A stretch of 64,000 nt of DNA from JAHFUA01 sp963808725 (lineage in GTDB: Bacteria; Acidobacteriota; Terriglobia; Terriglobales; Acidobacteriaceae), in assembly GCA_963808725.1 (NCBI GenBank), contig CAWEGO010000003.1:682001-746000 (forward strand), read 5' to 3'. Under the pieces are notes generated by a model, which ran no database searches, was not told where the DNA came from, and was given only the letters and a program-made list of their open reading frames with translations. Each line of letters starts with the position of its first letter. Within the stretch, counting starts at the first letter, position 1. A program made the position numbers and the translations under genes. Positions 34,848 to 43,599 of the stretch are shown here, piece by piece.

Positions 34848-36149
34848 ATGGCCGCCTCGGGTTGCGCGAACTTCGCGCATGTGTTGAACTCCCACTTCCG
34901 GGGAATCGCCCCGCGAGGCCTGCTCTTGGCCAGTCAGGATGACGGACACAGCCTGCCCGCCGCATGCCAGGGCATTCGTGTCCTGGAGCTGACGGAGGCG
35001 CTGGCCGGTCCGTATTGCGCCATGCTGCTCGGCGACTTTGGGGCGGACGTCATCAAGGTCGAGCGGCCGGGGGTCGGCGACCAGACTCGCACTTGGGGGC
35101 CACCCTTCGTGAATGGGGAATCCTGCTACTTCCTGATGACCAACCGCAACAAGCGCTCCGTGACCCTGAACTATGACACGCCTAAGGGCCTGGAGTTTCT
35201 CCACCGCCTGATTGCCGGCGCCGATGTGGTGCTGGTGAACAATCCCTCGCTGGCCTCGCTGCAGAAGCGCGCCATCGACCCCGACACCCTGTGCGCCCGG
35301 CATCCGCGGCTGATCTATTGCGCGATCACCGGCTACGGGTACGACGGCCCCAAGGCCGGGCGGCCCGGCTACGACATCGTCGCGCAAGCCGAAGCCGGCG
35401 TCTGGAGCTTTACCGGCGAGGAGGGCACCAATCCCGTGCGCTATCCCGTGGCCATCGCCGACATCAGCACCGGCATTTACGCGGCCCTTGGCGTTCTGGC
35501 CGCGCTGCTGGCGCGCGAGCGCTCCGGACGCGGCCAGTTTCTGGACGTGGCCCTGTTCGATACCCAGCTCACCTGGCTGGCCAATCTGGGCAGCAATTAC
35601 CTGAACGCCCAGCAACTGCCGCAGCGCCTGGGCAACGCTCATCCCAGCATCGTCCCTTATGACGTCTTCAAGGGCAGTGACGGCAAACTGCTGATCGTGG
35701 CCGTGGGCAGCGAGGCCCACTGGTCGCGTTTTGTGCCCATCCTGGAAGCCGAGGAGACGCTCGGCAAAGATCCACGCTTCGCCACCAATGCGCTCCGCGT
35801 CAAGCACCGCAACGACTTGAATTCCCGGCTGCAGGAGATTCTGGGCCAGCGTCCGGCGCAGGTGTGGCTGGAGAAACTGGCCGCGGCCAGGATTCCGGCA
35901 GGACCGATCCAAACCGTCGCCGAGGCGCTCACCGATCCGCAAACCCTGGCCCGCGGCACCATCGTCGAGATCGAGCACCCCGTCGTCGGATTCGCGCGCA
36001 GCCTGGCCAATCCCTGCCGCCTGCACTCCACCCCGGCGCTCTACCAATTTCCGCCGCCCCTGCTGGGCGAGCACACCACGGCAATTCTCGAAGACGCGGG
36101 ATATACGCGGGAAGAGATCGCCGCGGCCAAACGTGACCACGTGATTTGA
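34848..36149 (+). CDS. CaiB/BaiF family CoA-transferase (family III)
   Basis: Formyl-CoA transferase-type enzyme that moves CoA between carboxylic acids via an enzyme-anhydride at an Asp. Family homology begins at GIRVLELTEALAGPYCAMLL and includes GDFGADVIKVERPGVGD, NRNKRSVTLN, and GRPGYDIVAQAEAG with the likely catalytic Asp. The start is uncertain: ATG 34848 is the only in-frame ATG, GTG 34764 is further upstream, and TTG 34926 would give the most family-like N-terminus. The sequence just upstream belongs to the edge of the methyltransferase cassette, which may have displaced the native 5' end. Confidence 0.88.
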   Translation: MAASGCANFAHVLNSHFRGIAPRGLLLASQDDGHSLPAACQGIRVLELTEALAGPYCAMLLGDFGADVIKVERPGVGDQTRTWGPPFVNGESCYFLMTNRNKRSVTLNYDTPKGLEFLHRLIAGADVVLVNNPSLASLQKRAIDPDTLCARHPRLIYCAITGYGYDGPKAGRPGYDIVAQAEAGVWSFTGEEGTNPVRYPVAIADISTGIYAALGVLAALLARERSGRGQFLDVALFDTQLTWLANLGSNYLNAQQLPQRLGNAHPSIVPYDVFKGSDGKLLIVAVGSEAHWSRFVPILEAEETLGKDPRFATNALRVKHRNDLNSRLQEILGQRPAQVWLEKLAAARIPAGPIQTVAEALTDPQTLARGTIVEIEHPVVGFARSLANPCRLHSTPALYQFPPPLLGEHTTAILEDAGYTREEIAAAKRDHVI

Positions 36150-36182
36150 TCTGCGTTGCCGGGACAACCAATTCTCCAACAA

Positions 36183-36206
36183 CTGCAACTAAGTATTTAG
36201 TTGTAG
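36183..36206. promoter_or_regulatory. BlaI-type operator upstream of the BlaI/M56 pair
   Basis: CAACTAA-gtat-TTAGTTG is a perfect 7-bp dyad with a 4-bp spacer (36186-36203), extended by CTG/TAG to 10 bp with one mismatch. It ends 46 bases before the BlaI start codon. The same AACTAA-N4-TTAGTT core recurs at 37998-38013. Confidence 0.7.
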
Positions 36207-36251
36207 CGCGCCAGCTGTCTACGCCGGCTCGCTCGCCAAGGGGGATCTTTC

Positions 36252-36629
36252 GTGCCGCGCAGGAAGTCAGCGATTCTGACCGAAGCCGAGCTGCGATTGA
36301 TGGATGTACTGTGGAAGAGTGGGCCGTCCACCGTCCAAGACGTGCTCGATGCTCTTCCGCAAAGGCCGGCTCTGGCCTACAACTCGGTGCTGACCACCAT
36401 TCGCATCCTGGAAAAAAAGGGATACCTGAAGCACATCAAGGACGGGCGAGCGCACGTATACACGCCGCTGGTGCCGCGGGAAGAAGCGTCACGCTCCGAG
36501 ATCCGGCGGCTGGTGAGCCGGTTCTTTCAGGATTCACACGAACTGCTCGTCCTCAACATTCTCGAAGACCGGGGCATTGACGCCGCAGAGCTGCAGCGTC
36601 TGCGTGACTTGCTGGAGCGAAGCGAATGA
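36252..36629 (+). CDS. BlaI/MecI/CopY-family transcriptional repressor
   Basis: A 125-residue winged-helix repressor. Seen: LTEAELRLMDVLWKSGPSTV and LAYNSVLTTIRILEKKGYLKHIKDGRAHVYTP, the family's DNA-binding domain, then a C-terminal dimerisation helix region. It is cleaved or released when the neighbouring M56 sensor is activated. The stop overlaps the M56 start (ATGA). GTG 36252 is the start. A perfect dyad operator lies upstream, so autoregulation is likely. Confidence 0.93.
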   Translation: MPRRKSAILTEAELRLMDVLWKSGPSTVQDVLDALPQRPALAYNSVLTTIRILEKKGYLKHIKDGRAHVYTPLVPREEASRSEIRRLVSRFFQDSHELLVLNILEDRGIDAAELQRLRDLLERSE

Positions 36630-37957
36630 TGGATTGGAGTGCCGTTCTTGAGCTGCAGACGCTCGCCCAGTTCTCTGCCGGGCGCATGCTGAACGGTGTT
36701 GCGGAAGGAACCGCACTGGCGGCCGGCGCATGGATGCTGTTGCGGGTGGTGCGCCGCCCCAACTCCAGCACGCGCTTTGCGGTGTGGTTCGCCGTGCTGC
36801 TGGTGACCGCGGCGCTGCCCTTTATCGGCGCTCTTCGCGGCGGCGACGCCGCAGCCGGTTCCGCAAGTTCGCCGTCCCTGATTACGTTGCCTGGCTGGTG
36901 GGCGATTTGCGGCTTGGCCGTCTGGGCGGCGCTGGCCGGCATGGGATTAGCGCGTGTAGGGGCCGGCTTCTGGCAATTGCGCCGGTTGCGCCGGGAGTGC
37001 ACAGCGCTCGATCTCAACCACCTTGATCCGGCAATGCGGAAGACGATCGAGGAATTCCAGCGCTTCCGTCCGGTGAAACTTTGCACCTCGGAGCGGGTCA
37101 AGGTGCCGACGGCAATCGGATTCATTCAACCGGCGGTGATCGTGCCGGCGTGGGCTCTGCGCGAACTCTCCGCCGAGGAATTGCACTCGGTGGTGCTGCA
37201 TGAGTTGGCACACCTCCGCCGCTGGGATGACTGGACCAACCTTGCCCAGGAGGTGCTGGGCGCGTTGTTCTTCTTTCATCCTGCGGTGTGGTGGATCGGA
37301 AGCCGGCTCTCGTTGGAGCGCGAAATGGCGTGTGACGACCTGGTGTTGGCGCAGACCGCGAATCCTCGCGCTTATGCGCAATGCCTGGTGTCGGTGGCCG
37401 AGAAAAGCCTTCTGCGGCGCGGACTGGCGCTGGCCCAAGCGGCGGTGAGCCGCATGCGGCACACTTCGCTGCGCGTGGCCCGTATCCTCGATCGCAACCG
37501 CCCCGGCGCCACCCGGGTGTGGAAGCCCGCCGTGGGTTTGGTAGGAGTGTTTTCCGCCGTGTGCCTGATCGCTTTGGCGCGAACTCCACAACTGGTGGCG
37601 TTTCGCACCGAAGTGCCTGGCGTGCGGGTGGAAACCGCGACGGGCATAGCTCCAGCGCCCGTGGCGACGGCGATTGCAGCGCCAGTGATTCCGGCGTCGT
37701 GGAAGAGTCCGGCGATAGCGCCGCCGCGCTCCGCACACCCGCAGCGCCAGAAGCGTCTCGCGATTGCTGAAAAACCTGTTCCCGGCACAACGCTCGGTTT
37801 TGTCGTGGACTTTCGGCCCGAGCTAGTGGTGGTCGTGGTGGAACCGCACAGTGGCGCCGGGCTCGGGCCCAAGGTGTGGCGCATCGACGTTTATGAGCTG
37901 AGGGTGTTTTATCCGGCGAGCCATGCAGCCCGCCAGCCAATCTCCGCGAAAATTTAA
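36626..37957 (+). CDS. M56-family (BlaR1/MecR1-like) membrane metalloprotease
   Basis: A 443-residue integral membrane protease. Seen: N-terminal helices, the zinc motif H192-E-L-A-H196 (VVLHELAHLRRWD) and the downstream Glu in EREMACDDLVL. After a further helix near residue 300 comes a Pro/Ala-rich extracytoplasmic tail that shows no penicillin-binding sensor domain. The signal sensed is therefore not obviously a beta-lactam. It is translationally coupled to the BlaI repressor and followed by an HtrA protease gene with a matching operator. Confidence 0.92.
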   Translation: MMDWSAVLELQTLAQFSAGRMLNGVAEGTALAAGAWMLLRVVRRPNSSTRFAVWFAVLLVTAALPFIGALRGGDAAAGSASSPSLITLPGWWAICGLAVWAALAGMGLARVGAGFWQLRRLRRECTALDLNHLDPAMRKTIEEFQRFRPVKLCTSERVKVPTAIGFIQPAVIVPAWALRELSAEELHSVVLHELAHLRRWDDWTNLAQEVLGALFFFHPAVWWIGSRLSLEREMACDDLVLAQTANPRAYAQCLVSVAEKSLLRRGLALAQAAVSRMRHTSLRVARILDRNRPGATRVWKPAVGLVGVFSAVCLIALARTPQLVAFRTEVPGVRVETATGIAPAPVATAIAAPVIPASWKSPAIAPPRSAHPQRQKRLAIAEKPVPGTTLGFVVDFRPELVVVVVEPHSGAGLGPKVWRIDVYELRVFYPASHAARQPISAKI

Positions 37958-37997
37958 ATGAAGTCGCAATGCAGAAAGCAAAAGGGGTCGATTGGAA

Positions 37998-38013
37998 AAC
38001 TAAATTATTAGTT
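37998..38013. promoter_or_regulatory. Second BlaI-type operator, upstream of the HtrA protease gene
   Basis: AACTAA-atta-TTAGTT has the same half-sites and 4-bp spacer as the dyad at 36183-36206. It lies 52 bases before the HtrA start, in the 108-base gap after the M56 gene. Confidence 0.65.
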
Positions 38014-38065
38014 CTTCGCCAGCCCGTCACAACTCGAACGATCAACACAAGGAGAAATCAGTACC

Positions 38066-39589
38066 ATGAAAACCTGGATCCAAAACACCCTGAGAACAAC
38101 CCTGAAGCGCCGCCTGCTGGTCCCCGTGCTTGCCCTGGCTGTGGCCGGCTCGCTTGCAACATATGCAGTAATGAAACCCGGCACGGCAAAGGCGGACGCC
38201 GTGGCCTCAACCACTGCCCCGCTCGACAACAACAGCGTGGGGGCACTGCTCTCGCTCGACCATGCCATGGAAGCACTGGCGGCGCGGGTTACCCCCGCGG
38301 TTGTGAACGTGGCCGTCACCTCCAAGGCCACCCCGCAGGCTGCTGCGCAACAACTGCCCGAAGACATGCAGCAGTTCTTCGGTCCATACTTCGGCCAGCA
38401 GATGCATCCGCAGCCGCAAATCCAGCACGGAATCGGCAGCGGCGTGATCATCTCGCCGGATGGCTACATCATCACCAACAACCACGTGGTTGAGGGCGCG
38501 ACTGACATCCACGTTACTATGAGCGACCGGCGAGTTCTGCCGGCGAAGCTGGTGGGCAGCGATCCCTTGACCGATCTCGCTGTCATCAAAATTGACGGCA
38601 AGAACCTGCCCAATGTGCCCTTGGGAGATTCGCGTGATCTCCGCCCAGGCCAGACGGTGCTGGCCTTCGGCAACCCATTCGGATTCCGCTTCACCGTGAC
38701 CCGTGGAATTGTCAGTGCGCTGAACCGGCCCAACCCGTTCTCCGACAATCCGCGCAAGCCGGGCGGGTACATTCAGACTGATGCCGCCATCAATCCAGGT
38801 AACTCGGGCGGCCCGCTGGTGGACGCGCGCGGGGAAGTGGTTGGCATCAACACCTTCCTGGTCTCGGAGTCGGGATCGTTCTCGGGCATGGGATTTGCCA
38901 TCCCGGCTCAGATCGTGCAGCCCACCGTCGAGACCCTCATCAAGTACGGCAAGGTGAGCCACGGATACATGGGGATCGGCATCACCGACGTGACCCCGGA
39001 AAACTCGAAGTTCTTCGACATGAAGAGCGCCGAGGGAGCGGTCATCACCCAGGTGGAGCCGGATTCTCCCGCCGCCAAGGCCGGCTTGAAGGTGGGTGAC
39101 GTGATCATCGCGGTGAATGGCAAGAACGTGAGCGATGCCGGCCAGTTGCAAATGGAAGTCAGCGAGCAGCGTCCGGGCACGACCCTCAAGCTGGAAGTTG
39201 CGCGCGACGGAAAGAACAGCACCCTGCCGGTGACGCTGGAGGCGATGGGCAGCCGGGATGGGAACCATGAAAGCGCTGAGGCCGGGCAAGCCAAGCCGCG
39301 TTGGGGGCTGGGTCTCTCCGACCTGACGCCGGACGCTCGCCAGCAGATCCAGGCGCCCAGCGACGTCAAGGGTGCCGTGATCGAGCGCGTGCAGCCGGGC
39401 AGTCCGGCCGACCAAGCCGGGTTGCAGGCCGGAGACGTTGTGGTCAGCGTCAATCGCCATCCCACGCCGAACGCTGCCGACGTGAAGCAGGCTCTCTCCA
39501 GTGTGCCCAAAGACCAGGATGCGCTGTTGCTGGTGTGGTCGAACGGCGGCAACACCTTCCGCGTGCTGCATCCATCCGGAGGTGCATAA
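38066..39589 (+). CDS. Do-family periplasmic serine protease (DegP/HtrA/MucD-like)
   Basis: A 507-residue protease-chaperone of the envelope. The N-terminal hydrophobic segment (about 17-36) exports it. Catalytic triad: His140 (ITNNHVVEGA), Asp170 (LTDLAVIKID) and Ser247 (NPGNSGGPLVD). Two PDZ domains follow, one at about 285-375 (GLKVGDVIIAVNGK) and one at about 405-500 (GLQAGDVVVSVNRH). All triad residues are intact. The gene follows the BlaI-M56 pair and carries a BlaI-like dyad before its start, so its expression may be set by that sensor. Confidence 0.95.
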   Translation: MKTWIQNTLRTTLKRRLLVPVLALAVAGSLATYAVMKPGTAKADAVASTTAPLDNNSVGALLSLDHAMEALAARVTPAVVNVAVTSKATPQAAAQQLPEDMQQFFGPYFGQQMHPQPQIQHGIGSGVIISPDGYIITNNHVVEGATDIHVTMSDRRVLPAKLVGSDPLTDLAVIKIDGKNLPNVPLGDSRDLRPGQTVLAFGNPFGFRFTVTRGIVSALNRPNPFSDNPRKPGGYIQTDAAINPGNSGGPLVDARGEVVGINTFLVSESGSFSGMGFAIPAQIVQPTVETLIKYGKVSHGYMGIGITDVTPENSKFFDMKSAEGAVITQVEPDSPAAKAGLKVGDVIIAVNGKNVSDAGQLQMEVSEQRPGTTLKLEVARDGKNSTLPVTLEAMGSRDGNHESAEAGQAKPRWGLGLSDLTPDARQQIQAPSDVKGAVIERVQPGSPADQAGLQAGDVVVSVNRHPTPNAADVKQALSSVPKDQDALLLVWSNGGNTFRVLHPSGGA

Positions 39590-39674
39590 AAGAGCGCGTG
39601 CGCTGTGCCTGGGCGGATTCCTGACCAATCGGGTGCAGCGCACGCGGAGCCGCCGCAGCCTCTCCACCGAAATG

Positions 39675-39732
39675 TGTTGACACGGGTCCGGCGCTGGCGG
39701 TACAGGTTTCCGGCGTGAGTGATCCCAGCGCA
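39675..39732 (+). promoter_or_regulatory. Duplicated promoter-leader block, copy A
   Basis: TTGACA (39677-39682), an 18-base spacer and TACAGG (39701-39706), then GTGAGTGATCCCAGCGCA. A closely similar block occurs at 40358-40414 before the MgtC-like gene. Copy A precedes the unknown gene at 39755. Confidence 0.6.
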
Positions 39733-39754
39733 GAGGCTATCGGAGATCCATTTT

Positions 39755-40363
39755 ATGAGCCCTTACTCGCAGGGCACTGTCGCGACGGACCCGAGGCACT
39801 CCCACAACATCGAGCTGGAGCTGCATGACCTGAACCAGCTCTTCAACTCGATGGACCCTTCCCCCTTCAACGCTAAGGACCTCGACCACGATGCAGAGGA
39901 GTTCATCGTTAGCTGGGCGCAGGAGTACCCGCTGAACCAACCGGTGACGCTGCGTATTCATCTGGAACTGTGGCCGCCCGAAGATCCCACGGAGCTGATC
40001 CAGGAGGCCATCCACAACTACTTCGCTTACCGCACCAAGATTAATGACCTGGAGTTCACGCGCCTGATGAAGCAGGGGCGGACGAGTCTGCTCATCGGCC
40101 TGCCAATCCTGGGCGCTTGTCTTCTTCTCAGCAAGATGTTGCTGGGCGGTGAGGCGGGTACCTGGGCGGCGGTCCTGCGGGAGAGTCTGACGATCGCGGG
40201 CTGGGTCGCGATGTGGCGGCCGATGCAGATATACCTCTACGATTGGTGGCCGGTGCGCCAGCGGGGCCGTGTCTACGCGAAGCTGAGCCAGATGCCGGTG
40301 GAGGTCATTCGGAAAGGACTAACATCAGTGCAGCGAGTGCTGGCGGAACCTAAAATGTATTGA
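39755..40363 (+). CDS. Hypothetical protein with two C-terminal membrane helices
   Basis: A 202-residue protein I do not recognise. The N-terminal half is soluble and acidic (LELHDLNQLFNSMDPSPFNA, HLELWPPEDPTELIQEAIHN). Two hydrophobic segments lie at about 115-135 (LLIGLPILGACLLLSKMLL) and about 145-165. The C-terminus is basic. The ATG at 39755 is preferred; GTG 39719 is also open. Its stop overlaps the -35 hexamer of the duplicated promoter that drives the MgtC-like gene, so the two genes appear to be an old local arrangement. Confidence 0.7.
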   Translation: MSPYSQGTVATDPRHSHNIELELHDLNQLFNSMDPSPFNAKDLDHDAEEFIVSWAQEYPLNQPVTLRIHLELWPPEDPTELIQEAIHNYFAYRTKINDLEFTRLMKQGRTSLLIGLPILGACLLLSKMLLGGEAGTWAAVLRESLTIAGWVAMWRPMQIYLYDWWPVRQRGRVYAKLSQMPVEVIRKGLTSVQRVLAEPKMY

Positions 40364-40414
40364 CATGGTCTAACGATAGCGGTACAGGTCTCCAGCGTGA
40401 GCGATCCCAGCGCA
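40358..40414 (+). promoter_or_regulatory. Duplicated promoter-leader block, copy B
   Basis: TTGACA (40360-40365), a 17-base spacer and TACAGG (40383-40388), then the GTG start of the MgtC-like gene at 40397 within GTGAGCGATCCCAGCGCA. About four of five bases match copy A at 39675-39732. Confidence 0.65.
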
Positions 40415-41686
40415 TTGGCGCCCATCCTTCACTTCCTGCCGGCCGAGGCATGGAAGATTCTGTTGGTCCTGTTCCTCTCGTTCCTGATCGGGCTGGAAAG
40501 GGAGGAGCAGAAGCAAAGCCCGGAGTACTACGCGTTCGGCGGCGTGCGCACCTTTCCGCTGATCGGGCTAATCGGCTACGCGATGGCGCTGCTGTCCGGC
40601 GACCAACTGCTGCCGCTGGCCCTGGGCTTCGCCACGGTGGGAGCTTTTCTGTGGCTGTCCTATCGCTACAAACTGGCTACCTTCAAGATGGCGGGCGTGA
40701 CCTCGGAGATGTCCGGCCTCGCCACCTACCTGATCGGAGCCCTGGTCTATCGCAATCAGTTCTGGATTGCCACCACTCTGGTGGTGATCAGCATGCTCTT
40801 GCTGGAGCTGAAGGCCGCGCTGGAGGGCCTTACCAAGCGCGTTCCTTCGGAAGAGATCTTCACCTTCACCAAGTTCCTTCTGCTCACCGCGGTGATCCTG
40901 CCGATCCTGCCGCGGCAGGACATGGGCCGCTTTCATATCAATCCGTTCAACACCTGGGTGATTGTGGTTGCGGTGAGCGCGGTTTCCTACGGCAGTTACG
41001 TTCTGCAGGCGGTCGCCAAGGAGCGCGGCGGCGTGATTCTGGCAGCCGTACTCGGCGGCGCCTACTCCTCCACCGTCACCACGGTGGTGCTGGCCAAGCG
41101 AGCAGCGCGGGAAGAACATCCCCATCTTTTTTCGGGAGCGATCCTCGTCACTTCGGGGGTGATGTACCTTCGCCTGGCGGTGCTGGTGGGCCTGTTTGAT
41201 CGCGCTCTGCTGGCGCGCCTGGCGCCGGCGTTCCTCGCGCTGGCTGCGGCGGGCATGCTGGCCGGCTGGCTGTGGTCGCGCCGTCCTGACCCTAGTTCGG
41301 AAGCGATTCACAAGGAATTCACGCCCAGGAATCCGCTCGAACTTCACGCCGCGTTCCTGTTCGCTCTGCTGTTCCTGGCGCTCCTGGTGGTCACCCAGCT
41401 CGTGCTCCACCATTTTGGCCGCGGCGGCTTGTACACCCTGGCCGCCATCATGGGAGTTACCGACGTGGATCCCTTCATTCTGGGCTTGACCCAATCGCCC
41501 AGCACGGTTACGCCGGTACCGTTGGCGGCTACAGCCATCCTGATCGCGGCCGCCAGCAACAATGTGGTCAAGGGCATCTATGCCTACGCATTTGCCGATC
41601 GCGCGACCGGGCGGCAGAGCGCCGGTCTTTTATGGGTACTGGCTGCCTGCGGCCTTTGCCCGCTCCTGTGGTGGTTGGCTTCTTAG
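40397..41686 (+). CDS. MgtC/SapB-DUF4010 family integral membrane protein
   Basis: A 429-residue polytopic membrane protein. The N-terminal part (about 15-150) matches MgtC/SapB (FLIGLEREEQKQSPEYYAFG, GVRTFPLIGLIGYA), and the C-terminal part matches DUF4010, with roughly a dozen helices overall. Such proteins are linked to magnesium or acid-stress homeostasis, but transport has not been shown for this subfamily. GTG 40397 is the start because the VSDPSAL segment directly precedes the first helix. It ends just before the convergent Crp/Fnr gene. Confidence 0.88.
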   Translation: MSDPSALAPILHFLPAEAWKILLVLFLSFLIGLEREEQKQSPEYYAFGGVRTFPLIGLIGYAMALLSGDQLLPLALGFATVGAFLWLSYRYKLATFKMAGVTSEMSGLATYLIGALVYRNQFWIATTLVVISMLLLELKAALEGLTKRVPSEEIFTFTKFLLLTAVILPILPRQDMGRFHINPFNTWVIVVAVSAVSYGSYVLQAVAKERGGVILAAVLGGAYSSTVTTVVLAKRAAREEHPHLFSGAILVTSGVMYLRLAVLVGLFDRALLARLAPAFLALAAAGMLAGWLWSRRPDPSSEAIHKEFTPRNPLELHAAFLFALLFLALLVVTQLVLHHFGRGGLYTLAAIMGVTDVDPFILGLTQSPSTVTPVPLAATAILIAAASNNVVKGIYAYAFADRATGRQSAGLLWVLAACGLCPLLWWLAS

Positions 41687-41691
41687 GAAAG

Positions 41692-42360
41692 TCAGTCGTG
41701 GAGAACGACGTTTAGAAGTGAACTATGAACTTGCAGCCCGCCGCCGTTATAGTCGACAAAACCCAGCTTCCTGAACCTATTCATGAAGAAGCTGACCCGC
41801 GAGCGGGTTGTTCCCACCATTTCTGCCAGGGTCTCCTGACTTACCTTGGGGACTAGAGTCTCGGGTACGCCTTCTTTGCCAAAATGGGCGAGAAGCAGAA
41901 GAATTCGGGCCAGTCTCTTCTCGCTGGAATTGAAGAGTTGGTCGACCAAATCCTCTTCATATCGGATGTTCCGCGCCAACAAGTACGCCACGAACATGTC
42001 GGAAAGCGTGGGTTCCCGGTGAAGCGCTTCCATCATCGCCTTCTTGTCAACGCGCAGAACGACGCAATCTGTCAATGCAATTGCAGACCCCATGCGGAGA
42101 GGCTGGCCCACAAGGCAGCCTTCACCGAAAAAGTCGCCGCCACCTAATATACCGAGGGTTGCTTCCTTGCCGCTGCTGGACACGACGCTGAGTCTTACTT
42201 TGCCCTCCCGGATATAGAACACTGCGTCCGCTGCATCCCCTTGAGCAAAGAGTGCTTGTTTCTTTGAAAAAGACAGAATCTTCCTGCCCGCACCGATGGT
42301 GGCGAGAAATGCATCGGGGTCGAAATTGCGCTTCTTCGTGGCCGCCGCACGGGGACTCAT
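41692..42360 (-). CDS. Crp/Fnr-family transcriptional regulator 1
   Basis: A 222-residue regulator with a cyclic-nucleotide-type beta-roll (about 25-135; ALFAQGDAADAVFYIREGKV, GGGDFFGEGCLVGQ) and a C-terminal winged helix (SQETLAEMVGTTRSRVSFFM). No cysteine set for an Fe-S cluster is present, so it is CRP-like rather than FNR-like. The recognition helix lacks the Glu that reads the CRP consensus in E. coli. ATG 42360 is chosen; the frame is open to 42528. It is divergent from a second Crp/Fnr gene. Confidence 0.92.
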   Translation of the reverse strand: MSPRAAATKKRNFDPDAFLATIGAGRKILSFSKKQALFAQGDAADAVFYIREGKVRLSVVSSSGKEATLGILGGGDFFGEGCLVGQPLRMGSAIALTDCVVLRVDKKAMMEALHREPTLSDMFVAYLLARNIRYEEDLVDQLFNSSEKRLARILLLLAHFGKEGVPETLVPKVSQETLAEMVGTTRSRVSFFMNRFRKLGFVDYNGGGLQVHSSLLNVVLHD

Positions 42361-42476
42361 TGCAGTTTTTCCTACTGGCAAATACCACATGCCAATCTTG
42401 ATTGTCGGTTGCGCGTGCAACACTACCGCGAATATTTTGGGCCGCGCGCACGGGGAACAGTAAAACCAACACTGTG

Positions 42477-42482
42477 TATAAT
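42477..42482 (+). promoter_or_regulatory. Consensus -10 hexamer for Crp/Fnr gene 2
   Basis: TATAAT at 42477-42482 in the divergent gap, about 95 bases before the GTG at 42576. No good -35 match is seen at 17 bases, which would suit an activator-dependent promoter. Confidence 0.45.
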
Positions 42483-42575
42483 TGCGCGCGGAGTACGAAT
42501 AAGCAGTATCGCTGTTGCCCACACCCATCAGGGCGAGTTCACTCCCGCACCGGGGAGGGTGGTCGGTTCTGGTCC

Positions 42576-43325
42576 GTGGCAGGCAAAAACCCCCAAATCG
42601 TGCAGTCTGGCGAGCGGACCAACGCCGCGGGAAAGCCCGTCAGCAACATACTGCTTCTATCGTTGTCCGATAGTGATTACAACTCCCTTCGCCCTCATCT
42701 GCAATACGTCAGCTTGCCCAACCATCGAGTCCTTCATCAGGCGGCTGGAAGGCTGGAATTTGCGTATTTCCCGAACCGCGGTTTGATTTCGCTTGTAGTC
42801 GTAATGAAAGATGGAAGAACCGCCGAGGCGGGTATCGTTGGAATGGAGGGCTTCACAGGGACACCGGCGGCGGTCGGCTTGAGCACGAGCCCGCTTCGGG
42901 CGGTGGTGCAAATCACGGGGGATGGGTTTCGGGTAGCGGTCGAAGCTTTGCAAAACACTTTTGAATCCAATCCACACCTACAATTGATGATGTGCCGCTA
43001 TGCCATTGTTCAGGCAATGCAGGTTGCGCAAACCGCCGCATGTAATCGGCTGCACGAGATCAAGCATCGCCTGGCGCGGTGGTTGCTCATGGCTCAGGAT
43101 AGAGTGGATTCAGAGTCGCTACCCATTACCCATGATTTTCTCGCAACCATGCTGGGGACAGATAGGACTTCCGTGAGCCTGGCAGCCGGTGTGTTGCAGA
43201 AAAAGAAGCTCATCGAGTACACCCGTGGCGCAGTGAAGATTGTGAACCGCAAGAAACTTGAAGACTCCGCCTGCGAGTGCTACGGGATCACGCAGCAGTA
43301 CAACGGCGAGCTTGGCTTGAAATAA
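42576..43325 (+). CDS. Crp/Fnr-family transcriptional regulator 2
   Basis: A 249-residue Crp-like regulator. The effector domain is divergent (about 20-150; YVSLPNHRVLHQAAGRLEFA, EAGIVGMEGFTGTPAAVG); the C-terminal helix-turn-helix is clear (FLATMLGTDRTSVSLAAGVL). The GDG-type cyclic-nucleotide cassette is not recognisable, so the ligand is open. GTG 42576 has a GGGGAGGG stretch about 25 bases upstream; the frame extends further, but those residues look like noise. The gene is transcribed divergently from regulator 1. Confidence 0.85.
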   Translation: MAGKNPQIVQSGERTNAAGKPVSNILLLSLSDSDYNSLRPHLQYVSLPNHRVLHQAAGRLEFAYFPNRGLISLVVVMKDGRTAEAGIVGMEGFTGTPAAVGLSTSPLRAVVQITGDGFRVAVEALQNTFESNPHLQLMMCRYAIVQAMQVAQTAACNRLHEIKHRLARWLLMAQDRVDSESLPITHDFLATMLGTDRTSVSLAAGVLQKKKLIEYTRGAVKIVNRKKLEDSACECYGITQQYNGELGLK

Positions 43326-43599
43326 GCCAGAGATCTTATTCCAGATCGCAGGGCTCCTTCGCTATCCTGAAGCGCCGGCTTCCGCGGCGTAGGTTTTGCT
43401 TCTCATTTCCGCCAGGCAGTAGGCGGCGAATGACACTTCGAATCCGACAAACCACGAGTAGGTCGTAGAGAAAGCGCAGAGGCGGCGCCACCAGTCCGAT
43501 CCAGGCCGCGGGCGCATCCTAGCAAAGCGGCTTGCCAGTTTCGGTCGCGCCCCTCCACTTCGCTCAGGGCAGGCTCCAGCGGCGCTTGTGGTCGGCCTT

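Noticed and set aside
34723..34965. 80-codon minus-strand frame before the CoA-transferase
   Set aside because: Antisense to the CoA-transferase 5' end; no recognisable features.
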